NCBI RefSeq assembly: GCF_029201545.1
Contig: NZ_CP104007.1
Location: forward strand, 3,630,501 to 3,694,500
Source: Devosia sp. FJ2-5-3
GTDB taxonomy: Bacteria; Pseudomonadota; Alphaproteobacteria; Rhizobiales; Devosiaceae
Length of the DNA stretch: 64,000 nt
Direction of reading: 5' to 3'
Both the position numbers and the translations under genes were made by a program. Below the pieces are notes generated by a model, which was not told the DNA's origin, did not search any database, and saw nothing but the letters and a program-made list of their open reading frames with translations. Below are positions 15,477 through 24,290 of this stretch, piece after piece (the first letter of the stretch is position 1; every line of letters starts with the position of its first letter).

Positions 15477-16484
15477 ATGATCAAATCCACCTCCATGGCG
15501 CTTGCGGTCCTTTTTGGATTGTCTGCCGCGCCCATCCTCGCCCAGGATGTGCCCACGCTTACCATTTACACCTATGACGGTTTTGCCTCGGAATGGGGCC
15601 CCGGGGCCAAGCTCTCTGAGGGCTTTGAGGCCGTCTGCGGCGGCTGTAAGGTCAACTGGATCGCGGCCGACAGCTCGATCGGCACGCTGCGGCGCGTGCA
15701 ACTCGAGGGCGATACGACCGAGGCCGATCTGATCGTCGGGCTCGACACCGCCATTGCCGGTGAAGCGCGGGCGACGGGGCTTTTTGCCGACCATGGGCTG
15801 GACCTTTCGGGCCTCGACCTGCCGGGTGAGTGGACCGACGCGCAATTCGTGCCGTTCGACTATTCGCACTTTGCCTTCGTCTATGATGCGGACACAGTCG
15901 CCAATCCGCCCCGCTCGTTCGAGGAGCTGATCGCGCTGCCCGAAGACTTCAAGATCGTGGTGCAGGATCCGCGCTCGGCAACACCGGGGCTCGGGCTCGT
16001 GCTCTGGATCAAGGCCGCCTATGGCGACCGCGCCGCCGAAATCTGGGCCGGTCTCAAGCCGCATATCCTGACCGTGACGCGCGACTGGAGCGATTCCTAT
16101 TCGCTGTTCCTCGATGGCGAAGCCGACATGGCGCTCTCCTACACGACATCCCCGGCCTATCACCGGATCGACGAGGGTGACGACAGCATTCATGCGGCCC
16201 TCTTCGAGGAAGGGCACTATGCCCAGATCGAGGTGGCCGGCATTCTGAGATCGTCCGATCAGCAGGAACTGGCGCAGAAATTCCTCGCCTGGTTCGCTTC
16301 GGCCGAAGGGCAGAAGATCATTCCGACGACCAATTGGATGTTCCCGGTGGTGGATCTGGACGGCGACCTCGACCCCGCATTCGCCACCCTGCCCCAGCCG
16401 GAGAAAACCCTGACGCTGAGCGATGAGGACATCCTCGCCAATAGCGCAGCCTGGATCGACGAAATGCTGGCTGCGGTGCAGTAG
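15477..16484 (+). CDS. thiB: Thiamine ABC transporter, substrate-binding protein
   Basis: 335 residues with a signal peptide (MIKSTSMALAVLFGLSAAPI, cleaved near LAQ). The mature part is a type 2 periplasmic binding protein of the ThiB group: TLTIYTYDGFASEWGPGAKL, EADLIVGLDTAIAGEA, FVPFDYSHFAFVYD, and VTRDWSDSYSLFLDGEADMA. It captures thiamine or its phosphates in the periplasm and delivers them to ThiP. It is the first gene of the thiBPQ operon, directly behind the TPP riboswitch. A palindromic repeat lies between it and thiP. Confidence 0.93.
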   Translation: MIKSTSMALAVLFGLSAAPILAQDVPTLTIYTYDGFASEWGPGAKLSEGFEAVCGGCKVNWIAADSSIGTLRRVQLEGDTTEADLIVGLDTAIAGEARATGLFADHGLDLSGLDLPGEWTDAQFVPFDYSHFAFVYDADTVANPPRSFEELIALPEDFKIVVQDPRSATPGLGLVLWIKAAYGDRAAEIWAGLKPHILTVTRDWSDSYSLFLDGEADMALSYTTSPAYHRIDEGDDSIHAALFEEGHYAQIEVAGILRSSDQQELAQKFLAWFASAEGQKIIPTTNWMFPVVDLDGDLDPAFATLPQPEKTLTLSDEDILANSAAWIDEMLAAVQ

Positions 16485-16500
16485 GGGTTCCAACCAACAA

Positions 16501-16617
16501 CACCCCCTCCTAGCCTCCCCCTCAAGTAGGGGGAGGGACTTATCGAGTTTTTTGCATGATCTGTGAGCCACCGAAGCACTCCTCCCCCTTTTTCAGGGGG
16601 AGGTTGGGTGGGGGTGG
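16501..16617. repeat. Palindromic CCTCCCCCT element inside the thiBPQ operon
   Basis: Two hairpins (GCCTCCCCCT/AGGGGGAGGG near 16513-16535 and CCTCCCCCT/AGGGGGAGG near 16581-16603) are framed by outer arms CACCCCC at the left and GTGGGGGTGG at the right, about 115 bases in all. The layout matches the elements at 26017-26128 and 60515-60622. It fills most of the 176-base gap between thiB and thiP. Confidence 0.75.
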
Positions 16618-16660
16618 AGCCAGGCAGCGCTCTGATGACTGGAAGGCAAAGGGACCAAGA

Positions 16661-18250
16661 ATGTCGACGCTCCCCCAACGCCCGCTGCGCATTGCAGCAG
16701 CATGGACGCTCGCCATGGCGATCGCCGGGCTCATCCTGGCCGTGCTGTGGGCAATCCTCGCGGCAGCCGGCGATGGCGCCGGCAATTCACGGGTCGATAT
16801 CGCCCATCTCGTGCGGATGACAACGATCCAGGCCGGGCTGACCACCGGGCTGTCGCTGGGCGTAGGCATGGCGCTGGCCTGGGCGCTGAACCGGCTGCGC
16901 TTTCCCGGTCGGGACCTGATCGTCGGGCTCTTTGCCGCCGCGATCGTGACGCCGGGCATGGTGGTCGCGTTCGGGCTGCTCTCGATATGGGGCCGAAACG
17001 GCTGGATCAATGAGGCGAGCCGGGCGCTGTTCGGCTTTTCGCTCGGCAATCCGGCCTTTGGCCTGTCCGGGATCTTGCTGGCCCATGTCATTCTCGATGG
17101 CGCCTTCGCCGCGCGCATCCTGCTTGCACGGCTGGACGCTGTTCCCTCGTCCCGGCTGAAGGTGGGCCAATCGCTGGGGCTTTCGGCATGGAAACGCATC
17201 CAGCTCATCGACTGGCCCGCCATGCGCGGCAGCCTGCCTGGGCTCGGCGCGATCATTTTCCTCCTCGCCTTCACCAGTTTTCCCATTGTGCTGCTGCTCG
17301 GCGGCGGGCCCGCCAACCAGACGCTGGAAGTGGCGATCTATTCGGCCGTTCGACAGGATTTCGACCTCGTCGGAGCCGTCCGACTGGCGGCGACGCAGAT
17401 CGCGGTCTGTTCGCTGGTTATCCTTCTGGCGTCGGCCATGCCGCCGGTGCCGACGGCGCTCGGGCGATCCGCGCAGCCGCGCTGGCAGGATGGGCCGGGG
17501 GCACGTGGTCTGCAATGGCTGGTCCTCGTCATCGCCTCTATCGGGTTTGCGCTCCCGCTGGTGTCCGTCCTGATCGATGGTCTGGGCACGGGTCTTCTGC
17601 GTGTGCTCGGGCAAGCCGCCTTCTGGTGGGCCGCACTGACCAGCCTCGGCATCGGGGCGAGCTCGGCGCTCTTGACGCTGATCCTTGCCCTTGCCCTGTC
17701 CCTCGGACGGGCCGCCTTGGCCGGCCGGTTAGGGCGAACGGTGCTGGGTGCGCCGACTTTCGCCTATCTCGCCGTGCCGGCAGTGGTGCTGTCGCTCGGG
17801 TTTTTCCTTCTCGTACGCCTATTGGGATTCGCGCCGGGACAGGCGGCGCCGATCGTCGTCATTATTGCCAATGCGCTCCTCGCCCTGCCCTTTGCGGTCG
17901 CCACGCTGGGCCCGCCGCTCGACGCGGTGGCGCGCACGCGCGGCAAACTCATCCGCTCGCTGGGCCTTTCGGGCTCCCAGCAGTTCTGGCGCGTCGAGTT
18001 CCCCCTGCTGGGCAAGGATATCGGGCTAATGCTGGCGCTGGCCTTCTGCTTTTCGCTCGGCGATCTCGGTGTCATTGCCCTCTTTGGGACGCAGGATTTC
18101 CAGACGCTCCCGCTGATGATGTTCCGGGCGCTGGGCGCCTATCGCAGCAATGATGCTGCGGCTATCGCGGCCCTCTTGCTGGTCGCCACGATCATCGCCT
18201 TTGTCGGCCTACCACGCCTGTTTGAGAGACTAGCCCATGCTGCGCGCTGA
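16661..18250 (+). CDS. thiP: Thiamine ABC transporter, permease
   Basis: 529 residues with about 12 membrane helices. It is a fused double permease carrying two EAA-type cytoplasmic loops (LKVGQSLGLSAWKRIQLIDW and KLIRSLGLSGSQQFWRVEFP) that dock on the ATPase. This tandem design is characteristic of ThiP. The ATG at 16661 follows an AAGGGA site; the frame stays open upstream into the palindromic repeat, so a longer start is not accepted. The end overlaps thiQ by 14 bases. Confidence 0.93.
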   Translation: MSTLPQRPLRIAAAWTLAMAIAGLILAVLWAILAAAGDGAGNSRVDIAHLVRMTTIQAGLTTGLSLGVGMALAWALNRLRFPGRDLIVGLFAAAIVTPGMVVAFGLLSIWGRNGWINEASRALFGFSLGNPAFGLSGILLAHVILDGAFAARILLARLDAVPSSRLKVGQSLGLSAWKRIQLIDWPAMRGSLPGLGAIIFLLAFTSFPIVLLLGGGPANQTLEVAIYSAVRQDFDLVGAVRLAATQIAVCSLVILLASAMPPVPTALGRSAQPRWQDGPGARGLQWLVLVIASIGFALPLVSVLIDGLGTGLLRVLGQAAFWWAALTSLGIGASSALLTLILALALSLGRAALAGRLGRTVLGAPTFAYLAVPAVVLSLGFFLLVRLLGFAPGQAAPIVVIIANALLALPFAVATLGPPLDAVARTRGKLIRSLGLSGSQQFWRVEFPLLGKDIGLMLALAFCFSLGDLGVIALFGTQDFQTLPLMMFRALGAYRSNDAAAIAALLLVATIIAFVGLPRLFERLAHAAR

Positions 18251-18893
18251 TAATTTGTCATTCGCTTATCCCGGACAAGCCCTGCCCTATCAGTTCAGCT
18301 TCGAGGCGCTTCCGGGTGAGGTAACCGCGATCTCGGGAACAAGCGGATCGGGCAAGTCGACGCTGCTCGACCTGATCGCAGGATTTTTGCAGCCGCAGGG
18401 CGGCAGGCTCGTTCTGGATGAGGCGAACCTTTCGCCACTGCCTCCGGAGAACCGCCCGGTGTCGCTGCTGCTGCAATCGGACAATCTCTTCGACCACTTG
18501 AGCGCCCGGCAGAATGTGGAGCTTGGACTGCCGCGTGAGATTGCGGCGGCCAGCAGGCGCGCACTGGTCGAAACGGCGCTGAAAGATGTGGGTCTTTCCG
18601 CCCTGGTCGACCAATCGGCATCGACGCTGTCCGGGGGGCAGAAGCAGCGCGTGGCGCTGGCCCGGACGCTGCTGCGGGATCGACCGATCCTGTTGCTGGA
18701 CGAACCCTTTTCCGCTCTCGATGACGAGACGCGCCTGACGATCAGGGACCTCGTCGGCGCGCTGACGCGTGCGCAGGGCTGGCACACGATCCTCGTCAGC
18801 CATCATGCCGACGATGTGGCGGCGCTGGCGGCGCGGCACTATCGGCTCGTGGATGGATCACTGCGCCTCGAAGAAACGCCCGCAAAACCCTGA
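18237..18893 (+). CDS. thiQ: Thiamine ABC transporter, ATP-binding protein
   Basis: 218 residues, a compact ABC ATPase. Walker A is GTSGSGKSTLLDLIAG, the Q-loop LLLQSDNLFDHLS, the signature LSGGQKQRVALARTLL, Walker B PILLLDEPFSALDDE, and the switch His lies in ILVSHHADDV. It couples ATP hydrolysis to thiamine import through ThiP. It overlaps thiP by 14 bases and ends the operon. Confidence 0.93.
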   Translation: MLRADNLSFAYPGQALPYQFSFEALPGEVTAISGTSGSGKSTLLDLIAGFLQPQGGRLVLDEANLSPLPPENRPVSLLLQSDNLFDHLSARQNVELGLPREIAAASRRALVETALKDVGLSALVDQSASTLSGGQKQRVALARTLLRDRPILLLDEPFSALDDETRLTIRDLVGALTRAQGWHTILVSHHADDVAALAARHYRLVDGSLRLEETPAKP

Positions 18894-18903
18894 TCGGATA
18901 TCG

Positions 18904-18932
18904 GCCGCCCCGTGATGAGATCAGGGGGCGGC
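18904..18932. terminator. GC-rich hairpin between convergent thiQ and 18940 gene
   Basis: GCCGCCCC (18904-18911) pairs with GGGGCGGC (18925-18932). There is no T run, so it may block RNA decay or act as a weak two-way terminator between the convergent genes. Confidence 0.35.
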
Positions 18933-18939
18933 GGAGAGC

Positions 18940-21012
18940 TTATTCGGCCCAGCGCGCAAAGACGTCTTCGAACAGGGCCTGGGCCTCCTCATCCTTTTCA
19001 AGGGTCAGGATGGCGTTGCGGCCGGTGCCGTAGATGACGGCGAGGTCGAGCCAGCGACGGCTTTCCAGGAGGCCAACATTGTTGGCGGCATCTTCGGGCG
19101 AGGCGCTGAGCGCAAAAAGGAACGAATTGCCGACAATGCGGGCCGATGCGCCGACAAGCGGCGTACCCGGGACCAGTTCTTCATCCTTGAGGAGCACCCC
19201 CGGCAGGCTCGAAATCGAACCGCCGATGAACGTATCGGGGATGTTGAACGAGACTTCCATCAGGTGCGAGGCGGGAAGGCTGGGGTCGGCATTCTTGCGA
19301 ATGGTGACGTCGACGCTGAGATTGCGCGCCGGGATGCTGGCTTCGGCGACAAGCGTGGGCAGGCCCACTTCATCCACGCCCTCTTCCCAATCAACCGTTC
19401 CCGAGAACGGCACCGCGCCGGTGCGGCCATCCGCCGAGGCTTCCAGCAGCAAGGACTGGCTGCCGGCGAGCACGGCCGGATCGACCGAAGCGGCCGCGTC
19501 GGTGGCAGCGATGGTCGTGTCATTGCCCGAGAGGCGTTCCTCGGTTTTTTCTGCGCCATTGAGCGAGGGCAGCGCGGTTTCCGTGCCACTCGGGATGACA
19601 GGCTCGGGCGTGGGCTCGAGGCGATCATCGGCCTCGAGGCCTTCGAGCGCGCTGGTGGGTTCGCCGGGCGTATTGGTCGCCGTGTTGCCCGGCCCGGTAC
19701 CGGCCTCGCTATTGGGCCCCGCCTCGGGTGCGGGCTGGGGACCATCGAGGGTTGGCGTCGGCGTTGCAGTGGGGATTTCAGCCGTCTGGGTGACACTGGT
19801 CTGGGCCGTGCCGAACATCTGGTCTAGATCGACATAACCCTCGCGCCATGCCCAGAAGCCGGCGCCGCCGACCCCGGCCAGGAGGAAGGCAAAAACGACG
19901 AGGAAAATGGTCAGGCCAGCGGAGGACCGGCGCTCGGTTTCGGCCTCGGCGGGGGCAAAGCCGCTATCGTCAACCGCCAGCGTATCGTCGCCGGGCGGAT
20001 CGAGTTCGAGGTCTTTGGTTTCGGTGCCTGCGCTCGCTTCGCCACGGGCTTCCCGATCGAGCGTCTCGATGGCGCGCTCGATGGCGCCCTCGGCCTCGCG
20101 GGCCTCATCGGCTTCCACTTCGACTTCGCGCACCGCCGAGAGGGCGGTCTCGACCGGTGCTTCATCGGCAAGGACCGGCTCGACAATCGCCTGCCGGGCA
20201 AGCGACGAACGGCCCGAGATGACAGGCTCAACCCGCGCCAGTCCGGGTGACACACTGACGGAGCTGGCCGGGCCCTTGAACCCACCGTCGCGGGACGACA
20301 CGGGACCAACGGGTTTGAGAGGGATGGGCTGAGAGGACGGGAAGACGACCGGAGCGGCTTTCGGGGCCTCCGGCTTTTCAGCTTCGGTCGGCTCTTGTCG
20401 CGGCCGGTCGTCGGCTGCCTCGCGGAGGGCGGGCTCGACTGCCGGTTCAGCCACAGGCTCGACTGCTTCCACCTTGGCGCCGGCGAAGCTGGCGGCCTCG
20501 TCGATAATGGCTTCGATGGAGAGGATATCGTTGTCCGGCGGATCGGCCGGAGGCGCCTCCTTGGGCGCGGGAGCCACGCTCGGTTCGGGCTTGGCCACTT
20601 TGGCAGTGGGCTCCGGCGCGGGCGCTGGGCGCGGCTTTTCAACGGGCGGTGCCGCAACCGGGGGCGGCGCAACCGGTGTCGGTTCTACCGGCTTGGGTTC
20701 GGCGGCCGCAGGCACGGGCGCGGCCGGTGCCTGGGCGACATGGGGCGCTGGAGCAATGGGCTTGGCCGCGAGCATGGCTTCGCGACCAAGAGAAATGACG
20801 GCCTCGCTGGCCTCCTGCTCGACCTGACGGATACAATCTTCGAGCTGCAGTCGATGTTGCGTGATTTCGCGGGCCGGCAAAGGGGGCTGGATGGCCCGCA
20901 ACTGCCCGACAAGAGCCGAACGCGCCTTCTCGTAGACCGCGCGCCGCGCGGCCCCATTGTTTTCCGGCAGCGCCGAAATAGCGCGGCGCAACAGCTCCTT
21001 ATAATCCGCCAT
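18940..21012 (-). CDS. Large Pro/Ala/Glu-rich single-pass membrane protein of unknown function
   Basis: 690 residues in four parts. An N-terminal helical domain (residues 1-80, MADYKELLRRAISALPENNG, ITQHRLQLEDCIRQVEQEAS) comes first. A long low-complexity region rich in Pro, Ala and Glu (80-365) follows, then one membrane helix near 368-390 (GLTIFLVVFAFLLAGVGGAG). After more Pro/Thr-rich linker, a C-terminal globular domain (about 530-690) carries VPFSGTVDWEEGVDEVG, FNIPDTFIGGSISSLPGVLL and SRRWLDLAVIYGTGRNAILT. I recognise it as a conserved hypothetical of Hyphomicrobiales found near purA. The topology suggests a cytoplasmic N-terminus and periplasmic C-terminus. The function is unknown. Confidence 0.75.
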   Translation of the reverse strand: MADYKELLRRAISALPENNGAARRAVYEKARSALVGQLRAIQPPLPAREITQHRLQLEDCIRQVEQEASEAVISLGREAMLAAKPIAPAPHVAQAPAAPVPAAAEPKPVEPTPVAPPPVAAPPVEKPRPAPAPEPTAKVAKPEPSVAPAPKEAPPADPPDNDILSIEAIIDEAASFAGAKVEAVEPVAEPAVEPALREAADDRPRQEPTEAEKPEAPKAAPVVFPSSQPIPLKPVGPVSSRDGGFKGPASSVSVSPGLARVEPVISGRSSLARQAIVEPVLADEAPVETALSAVREVEVEADEAREAEGAIERAIETLDREARGEASAGTETKDLELDPPGDDTLAVDDSGFAPAEAETERRSSAGLTIFLVVFAFLLAGVGGAGFWAWREGYVDLDQMFGTAQTSVTQTAEIPTATPTPTLDGPQPAPEAGPNSEAGTGPGNTATNTPGEPTSALEGLEADDRLEPTPEPVIPSGTETALPSLNGAEKTEERLSGNDTTIAATDAAASVDPAVLAGSQSLLLEASADGRTGAVPFSGTVDWEEGVDEVGLPTLVAEASIPARNLSVDVTIRKNADPSLPASHLMEVSFNIPDTFIGGSISSLPGVLLKDEELVPGTPLVGASARIVGNSFLFALSASPEDAANNVGLLESRRWLDLAVIYGTGRNAILTLEKDEEAQALFEDVFARWAE

Positions 21013-21060
21013 TGGCTAGTTGGTACTCACAATTGCAGCAAGGTGTTGTATCAAAATTTA

Positions 21061-22350
21061 TCAGTCTTGGAATGGGTCAACCACAAGGATGGTGTCTGCC
21101 CGTTCCGGACTGGTGGAGAGCAGCGCAACCGGGGCTCCGATCAGTTCCTCGATATAGCGAACATATTTGACCGCCTGAGCCGGCAGTTCCGCCCAGCTGC
21201 GCGCGCCGGCAGTGGTTTCCGACCACCCTTCCAGCGTTTCGTAGATCGGCTTAACGCGGGCTTGTGCCCCCATTGAGGCAGGCAAATAATCGATGCGTGA
21301 TCCATCCAGCTCGTAGCCGACGCAGACCTTGATCTCTTTGAGGCCATCGAGGACGTCGAGCTTGGTCAGCGCAATGCCGGTGATGCCGCTGGTCTTGACG
21401 GTCTGGCGGACCAGCACGGCATCGAACCAGCCGCAACGACGCGGACGACCGGTATTGACGCCGACTTCCTTGCCGACGGTGGCGAGGTGTTGGCCGATCT
21501 CGTCATCGAGTTCGCAGGGGAACGGGCCTTCGCCCACGCGGGTCGTATAGGCCTTAGTGATGCCCAGCACATAGCCGATAGCCGTGGGGCCGAGGCCCGA
21601 GCCGGCAGCTGCCTGGCCGGCAACCGTGTTCGACGAGGTGACGAAGGGATAGGTGCCATGGTCATTGTCGAGCAGAGCGCCCTGCGCCCCTTCGAACAGG
21701 ATGCGGGCGCCTTCGCGGCGCTTGTCTTCGAGCACGCGCCAGACCTGGTCCATGAAGGGCAGGATTTCGCCGGAAATGGAGGTGAGTTCCTCGTAGATCG
21801 CGTCGGCCGATATCTCGACCAGCCCCATGCCGCGACGCAGGGCATTGTGGTGGGTCAAGAGGCGCTCGATCTTGGGCATGAGCGTTTCGGGTTCGCTCAA
21901 ATCGATCAGACGAATGGCGCGACGACCAACCTTGTCTTCATAGGCAGGACCGATACCGCGGCGGGTGGTGCCGATCTTGAGGCCGGAATTGGCATCCTCG
22001 CGAATGGCGTCGAGCTCGCGGTGAAGAGAGAGAATGAGTGGCGCATTGTCGGCGATGCGCAAAATCTCGGGCGTGATGGTGACGCCCTGCCCGCGCAACT
22101 TGGCCATTTCCGCAACAAAATGATGCGGATCGACCACGACGCCATTGCCGATGACAGAGAGCTTGCCCTGGACCAGACCTGAAGGCAGCAGGGCCAGCTT
22201 GTAGCTTACCCCATCAATGACCAACGTATGCCCTGCATTGTGGCCTCCGTGAAAACGCACAACCACATCGGCACGCTCGCTGAGCCAGTCAACAATCTTG
22301 CCTTTGCCCTCGTCGCCCCATTGCGAGCCGACGACAACCACATTCGCCAT
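21061..22350 (-). CDS. purA: Adenylosuccinate synthetase
   Basis: 429 residues, the normal length. It joins IMP and aspartate using GTP in the first committed step to AMP. The N-terminal [18 protein letters not shown] loop, the [12 protein letters not shown] segment, [38 protein letters not shown], and the base-binding [13 protein letters not shown] are all intact. The ATG at 22350 has a GGGAAAG ribosome site; a TTG two codons upstream is unlikely. It stands 48 bases upstream of the large membrane protein gene on the same strand. Confidence 0.97.
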   Translation of the reverse strand: MANVVVVGSQWGDEGKGKIVDWLSERADVVVRFHGGHNAGHTLVIDGVSYKLALLPSGLVQGKLSVIGNGVVVDPHHFVAEMAKLRGQGVTITPEILRIADNAPLILSLHRELDAIREDANSGLKIGTTRRGIGPAYEDKVGRRAIRLIDLSEPETLMPKIERLLTHHNALRRGMGLVEISADAIYEELTSISGEILPFMDQVWRVLEDKRREGARILFEGAQGALLDNDHGTYPFVTSSNTVAGQAAAGSGLGPTAIGYVLGITKAYTTRVGEGPFPCELDDEIGQHLATVGKEVGVNTGRPRRCGWFDAVLVRQTVKTSGITGIALTKLDVLDGLKEIKVCVGYELDGSRIDYLPASMGAQARVKPIYETLEGWSETTAGARSWAELPAQAVKYVRYIEELIGAPVALLSTSPERADTILVVDPFQD

Positions 22351-22509
22351 AATCAAGTCTTTCCCAAGAGAACGCGAAAAAGTCGGGTTTGGCTTGGCGC
22401 CCTACCCTTCCTATGAATTTGGACGGCTGTTCCCCCGGCCACCTTTGTCGGGTTTGATTGTGGCCGAATAACTGCTAAGTCCGATTGTCCTTACATCACT
22501 GGCGCCCCG

Positions 22510-23454
22510 ATGACAAAGCCGCATCTAGACGAAAAACGCGTCATTTCCGCGCCTTTGCTCGACCAGCCCTATTTATTGCTCTTCCTGGCCCCGCTTTTCT
22601 GGGGTGGAAACGTGGTGGCGGCAAAACTCGTCGTTGGGGAAATCGATCCGTTCCTGCTGCTCGCCAGCCGCTGCGTTCTGGCCACGCTGTTCATTTTCCC
22701 GTTCGCATGGAAGCATCTGCAGGGCGACTGGGCGGTGGTGAGGAGGCACTGGCCGATCCTCATGGCCTATGGCGCGATCGGTTATGCCCTTTTCAACGGC
22801 TTGCTCTATGTGGGGCTGCAGGGTACGAGCGGGGTAAACTCGGCCATCGTGCAAGCCTCGCTGCCCATGCTGATTCTGGGCTGCAATTTCATCGTCTTCC
22901 GCGTGCGGGCACGCTGGCTGCAGATCGTCGGGGTGCTGCTCGCCATTTTCGGCGTGCTGCTTACGGCCACCCATGGCGATGCCGCGCGCATCTTGACGCT
23001 GGACTTCAATTCCGGCGACATGTTCGTGATCCTCGCGTGTTTCGCCTATACCGGCTATACGCTGGCGCTGCGGTTCAGGCCGAAAATGAACATTATGAGT
23101 TTTATGGCCGTGTCGTTCTCCGGCGCAGCCATCACCGCTCTGGCGATGCTCTTTTCGTTCCGCGATGGGGTCACCGAGATTGCCAGTCTGGGTAGCGCCT
23201 CGGCGACTGTGTGGGCCGTCATCGCCTATGTTGCAGTCTTTCCATCCATGTTCAGCCAGGTCGCCTATGCGCGAGGGGTCGAACTTGTCGGGGCCAATCG
23301 CGCGGCGCCGAGCCACAATCTCATTCCCGTCTTTGGCACGCTCGGCTCGGTGATCATCCTGGGCGAGAGCCTCGAAGGCTATCACTTCCTGGCGGCCACA
23401 ATCATCGTTGCCGGGATCGTGCTGGCCGAATGGGCGGCGCGGCGGAAGGCGTAA
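22510..23454 (+). CDS. DMT-family transporter (two EamA domains)
   Basis: 314 residues with about 10 membrane helices in two EamA repeats. The first begins at LLFLAPLFWGGNVVAAKLVV and includes LLASRCVLATLFIFPFAWK; the second begins at DMFVILACFAYTGYTLALRF and ends with LIPVFGTLGSVIILGESLEG. Members export amino acids, purines or other small metabolites; the substrate cannot be read from the sequence. It is divergent from purA with a 159-base gap, which might hint at a purine link, but that is weak. Confidence 0.88.
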   Translation: MTKPHLDEKRVISAPLLDQPYLLLFLAPLFWGGNVVAAKLVVGEIDPFLLLASRCVLATLFIFPFAWKHLQGDWAVVRRHWPILMAYGAIGYALFNGLLYVGLQGTSGVNSAIVQASLPMLILGCNFIVFRVRARWLQIVGVLLAIFGVLLTATHGDAARILTLDFNSGDMFVILACFAYTGYTLALRFRPKMNIMSFMAVSFSGAAITALAMLFSFRDGVTEIASLGSASATVWAVIAYVAVFPSMFSQVAYARGVELVGANRAAPSHNLIPVFGTLGSVIILGESLEGYHFLAATIIVAGIVLAEWAARRKA

Positions 23455-23531
23455 AACCTCCTCACAAAAGTCAAACTGATGTGCAAGCAAGGCTGCGAAG
23501 GGGTTCCCTTCGTTCCCGCTGAGGCACGCCA

Positions 23532-24266
23532 ATGCCGGAGGGCAATGACACAGTCGCGGTGACACCGCACCCTCGTGCGCAGCGCGCTCAATCGCTGATC
23601 CAGCAATTGGCGCTTGTCGCCCTGCTGGGGGTTTGTCTGGGTTTCATCATGCAGGCGGTGGTCATCATCGCCCGTATTTTGGGAGGCGGCGTTTTCCCCG
23701 GCGCGACACTTCTCGCCGATATTGTGCAGACCGTCACTTGGTCCTGGCTGGTCTGCACCGGTGTTACGATCGGCGTTGCGGTCGGCAAGGGCAGAAAGGC
23801 GCTCGCCGGTCTGGTCGGGCTGCTTTTCGCGCCGGTGGCGCTGGCCGCGGCCAAGGCCGCGCAACGCGCCGTGCTTGCGATCATCGAGGCAATCGAACAG
23901 CCTGCAACCGTTCCGCTCGCGACAGCCGGGGTGGTGCGCGCCATCGAATATGGATTGCTGGCCTATCTGCTGGCACGGTTGACCGAGCGAAGGGTGTTGC
24001 GGCCAAGGCGCTATATCGCCACCGGGCTGGCCATTGGCCTGAGCTTTGGTGTGGTGCTGGTGTGGCTGACCTATCGCTCGATGGAATTGGTCGGCAAGGC
24101 CCCGACCACCGCGCAATTGCTGGGCCTCGTTGCCAACGAAATCGGCACGCCCATTGGCTGCGCCATCATCATCTATGTCGCGCAATTGGCGAGTTACAGC
24201 GCCCGCGTCTATTCGCGCCACGCCACGGATGCAGAGCCGCGCGGGGGAATGAAGAGGGCGGGATAA
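23532..24266 (+). CDS. Multi-pass membrane protein of unknown function
   Basis: 244 residues with about five membrane helices (LALVALLGVCLGFIMQAVVI, ADIVQTVTWSWLVCTGVTIG, AGLVGLLFAPVALAAAKAA, YIATGLAIGLSFGVVLVWLT, IGTPIGCAIIIYVAQLAS). Termini are hydrophilic. No family is recognised. It follows the DMT transporter after 77 bases on the same strand and may be cotranscribed. Its stop codon lies inside the terminator stem-loop. Confidence 0.65.
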   Translation: MPEGNDTVAVTPHPRAQRAQSLIQQLALVALLGVCLGFIMQAVVIIARILGGGVFPGATLLADIVQTVTWSWLVCTGVTIGVAVGKGRKALAGLVGLLFAPVALAAAKAAQRAVLAIIEAIEQPATVPLATAGVVRAIEYGLLAYLLARLTERRVLRPRRYIATGLAIGLSFGVVLVWLTYRSMELVGKAPTTAQLLGLVANEIGTPIGCAIIIYVAQLASYSARVYSRHATDAEPRGGMKRAG

Positions 24267-24281
24267 ACCCGCCCTTTTTTT
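24255..24281. terminator. Bidirectional terminator between 23532 gene and serA
   Basis: AGGGCGGG (24255-24262) pairs with CCCGCCCT (24268-24275), followed by a run of T. The upstream gene's stop TAA forms part of the loop. It sits between convergent genes. Confidence 0.85.
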
Positions 24282-24290
24282 GCTTTTGTC

